Part shown: one piece after another, positions 5,997 to 7,065 of the stretch
Layout of the letters: the number at the start of each line of letters is the position of its first letter
Numbering within the stretch: the first letter of the stretch is position 1
Assembly (NCBI GenBank): GCA_024278345.1
Contig: JAJRTK010000526.1
Span: forward strand, 1-7,065
From: a bacterium
GTDB lineage: Bacteria; CSSED10-310; JAJRTK01
Reading direction: 5' to 3'
DNA: 7,065 nucleotides
Position numbers and translations under genes: made by a program
The notes under the pieces: generated by a model
What the model was told of the DNA's origin: nothing
Seen by the model: the letters and a program-made list of their open reading frames with translations, nothing else
The model's database searches: none

Positions 5997-6761
5997 ATGA
6001 GCATCAGAGACGAGCCAAAAACCGCACTCCAGGCACAGTTGACCGGGACCAAGCAATCAGCCCTCCACAAGTACATAGACATGGTTCTCGGCCGCCGGTC
6101 AAAGCTCGCCCTGGCGAAATTCGAGATCCTCACCACTCTTGCCGGGCCATTTCCAGGCGCCGCCGGCTACCTGCTTCGAAAACTCCTCTACGGCAGACTC
6201 CTAGGCTCCATGGGCCGAGGCGTTGTCATCGGCCGGAACGTCGTGCTGCGCCATCCCCACAAAATTTACATCGGCGATGGTACCATCATTGACGACAACT
6301 GTGTCCTCGATGCCAAAGGCGAGTCCAACAGCGGCATCGAGCTCGGAAAAAACGTCATCCTCGCACGGAACACCGTCCTCTCCTGCAAGAACGGAGACAT
6401 ACGGATCGGCGACAACACCAATATCTCCATGAATTGCCTCATCCATTCCGAAAGCAACGTCGTCCTCGGCTCAAAAATCCTCGTTGCAGCCTATTGCTAT
6501 CTCGTGGGCGGAGGAGCCCACGACTTCGATAGAGTCGATGTCCCCATCATTCAGCAGGGCTCCACGTCAGCCGGCATCACTCTGGAAGATGGCGCTTGGC
6601 TCGCCGCAAGAGTCACCATCCTAGACGGAGTCACCATCGGTCACGACGCCGTCATCGGAGCATCGGCCCTCGTCAAGAGCGACATCCCGCCCTATGGCAT
6701 CGCCGTCGGATCTCCCGCAAAGGTCGTCAAAAGCCGCATGAAAAAGGATTCCCGGCAATGA
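5997..6761 (+). CDS. Acyltransferase with left-handed beta-helix (hexapeptide repeats), WcaF/maltose-acetyltransferase-like
   Basis: This is a 254-residue protein. After an N-terminal helical part (1-70), hexapeptide repeats run from about residue 75 to 245: VVIGRNVVL, IYIGDGTIIDDNCVL, GIELGKNVILARNTVL, IRIGDNTNISMNCLI, and GVTIGHDAVIGASALV. The end is the family's standard tail GIAVGSPAKVV. H175 in GGGAHDF, within the loop before the last coils, is in the place of the catalytic histidine of the family. Members transfer acetyl or other acyl groups from CoA to sugars, often in cell-surface polysaccharide or lipid synthesis; they act as cytosolic trimers. The frame is open upstream to 5709, but that stretch overlaps the LysM gene and has no coding character, and the helical N-terminus begins naturally at ATG 5997. 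The ribosome site is poor (AAGAAG). The acceptor substrate cannot be told. Confidence 0.92.
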   Translation: MSIRDEPKTALQAQLTGTKQSALHKYIDMVLGRRSKLALAKFEILTTLAGPFPGAAGYLLRKLLYGRLLGSMGRGVVIGRNVVLRHPHKIYIGDGTIIDDNCVLDAKGESNSGIELGKNVILARNTVLSCKNGDIRIGDNTNISMNCLIHSESNVVLGSKILVAAYCYLVGGGAHDFDRVDVPIIQQGSTSAGITLEDGAWLAARVTILDGVTIGHDAVIGASALVKSDIPPYGIAVGSPAKVVKSRMKKDSRQ

Positions 6762-6968
6762 GCCCACTCCGATACACCGGGACCTCATTCTTCCACCCAA
6801 TCCATCTGGCGGATCGCCCATCCATTTTTGTGTTGCGTTCCGCTCCCATCGGGCGCCGTCCGGCACCCGCTACTCGCACCATTCCCCGCCAAGCCCGGGA
6901 AAAGGACCGTCATTCCAAGGTTCTCTGGGTATCCACGCAAGGCGGGACAAAGTTGGAAATAAAAGGAA
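6762..6968. other. Region without a convincing gene
   Basis: After the acyltransferase stop I see no supportable gene, tRNA or terminator until the hairpin array. A frame starting at the ATG at 6758, overlapping that stop as ATGA, stays open to the window end (102 codons). Its translation is compositionally poor and runs through the hairpins, so I do not call it. Confidence 0.5.
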
Positions 6969-6994
6969 AACGCGCAGCGCACAAAAATGTGGGT

Positions 6995-7060
6995 CCAGGG
7001 AGCGAGCTCCCTGGTGGGTGCAGGGCGAAGTCCTGCCAGGGGACGGGGGACAGCGTCCCC
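6995..7060. repeat. Three consecutive GC-rich hairpins (REP-like array), cut by window edge
   Basis: Hairpin 1: CCAGGGAGC (6995-7003) pairs perfectly with GCTCCCTGG (7006-7014). Hairpin 2: GCAGGGC (7020-7026) pairs with GTCCTGC (7030-7036) around GAA, with one G-U pair. Hairpin 3: GGGGAC (7046-7051) pairs with GTCCCC (7055-7060) around AGC. An alternative GGGGACG/CGTCCCC pairing (7039-7045 with 7054-7060) is also possible. The spacers share a CCTG-G/C pattern. Such arrays are typical of dispersed extragenic palindromic repeats and can act as mRNA 3' structures. It may end the acyltransferase transcript, although no T-tract is visible. Confidence 0.65.
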
Positions 7061-7065
7061 GGACA

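Noticed and set aside
6758-7065. Open frame overlapping the acyltransferase stop (ATGA) and running to the window end
   Set aside because: The translation lacks domain-like character and reads through three hairpins. Open frames of this length are common in GC-rich DNA. A longer sequence would settle it.

Overview
The window is bacterial and moderately GC-rich. It holds the integrase end of a chromosomally integrated mobile element (about 1-3431), the tRNA-Thr(CGU) gene it abuts (3432-3506), and ordinary-looking chromosomal genes to the right (3684-7065). I cannot name the organism. A long LysM protein beside a hexapeptide acyltransferase, followed by a GC-rich hairpin array, would fit a Verrucomicrobiota-like or other Gram-negative genome, but that is only an impression.

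Mobile element. On the minus strand lies an excisionase-like HTH protein (729-938). It overlaps by ATGA with a DnaG-type primase reading frame (732 down to base 1) that stays open for its whole length and runs off the left edge. On the plus strand, after a 180-bp divergent control region rich in palindromes and direct repeats, lies an unrecognised protein with a C-terminal four-cysteine zinc finger (1119-2207). Its end overlaps the start of a complete tyrosine recombinase (2200-3336). Just beyond the integrase are two perfect tandem 12-mers (3344-3367), which are candidate arm-type sites, and then the tRNA 3' end. This is the classic tRNA-targeted integrative element layout: integrase next to attachment site, divergent excisionase and replication gene. 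The other end of the element is outside the window.

The tRNA-Thr unit is complete and reads leftwards: promoter (3523-3552), tRNA with encoded CCA (3432-3506), and a terminator hairpin with a T-tract (3390-3413). The terminator lies on the element side of the likely junction, so the element may supply the tRNA terminator.

Right flank. A 708-residue LysM-domain protein without a signal peptide (minus strand) is divergent from a left-handed beta-helix acyltransferase (5997-6761, plus strand). The last 300 bases hold no convincing gene but end in three consecutive hairpins (6995-7060).

The most unusual signals are two: tandem poly-A slippery heptamers in a well-started upstream frame feeding into the zinc-finger gene, and a periodic D-x-F motif array in the disordered linker of the LysM protein.
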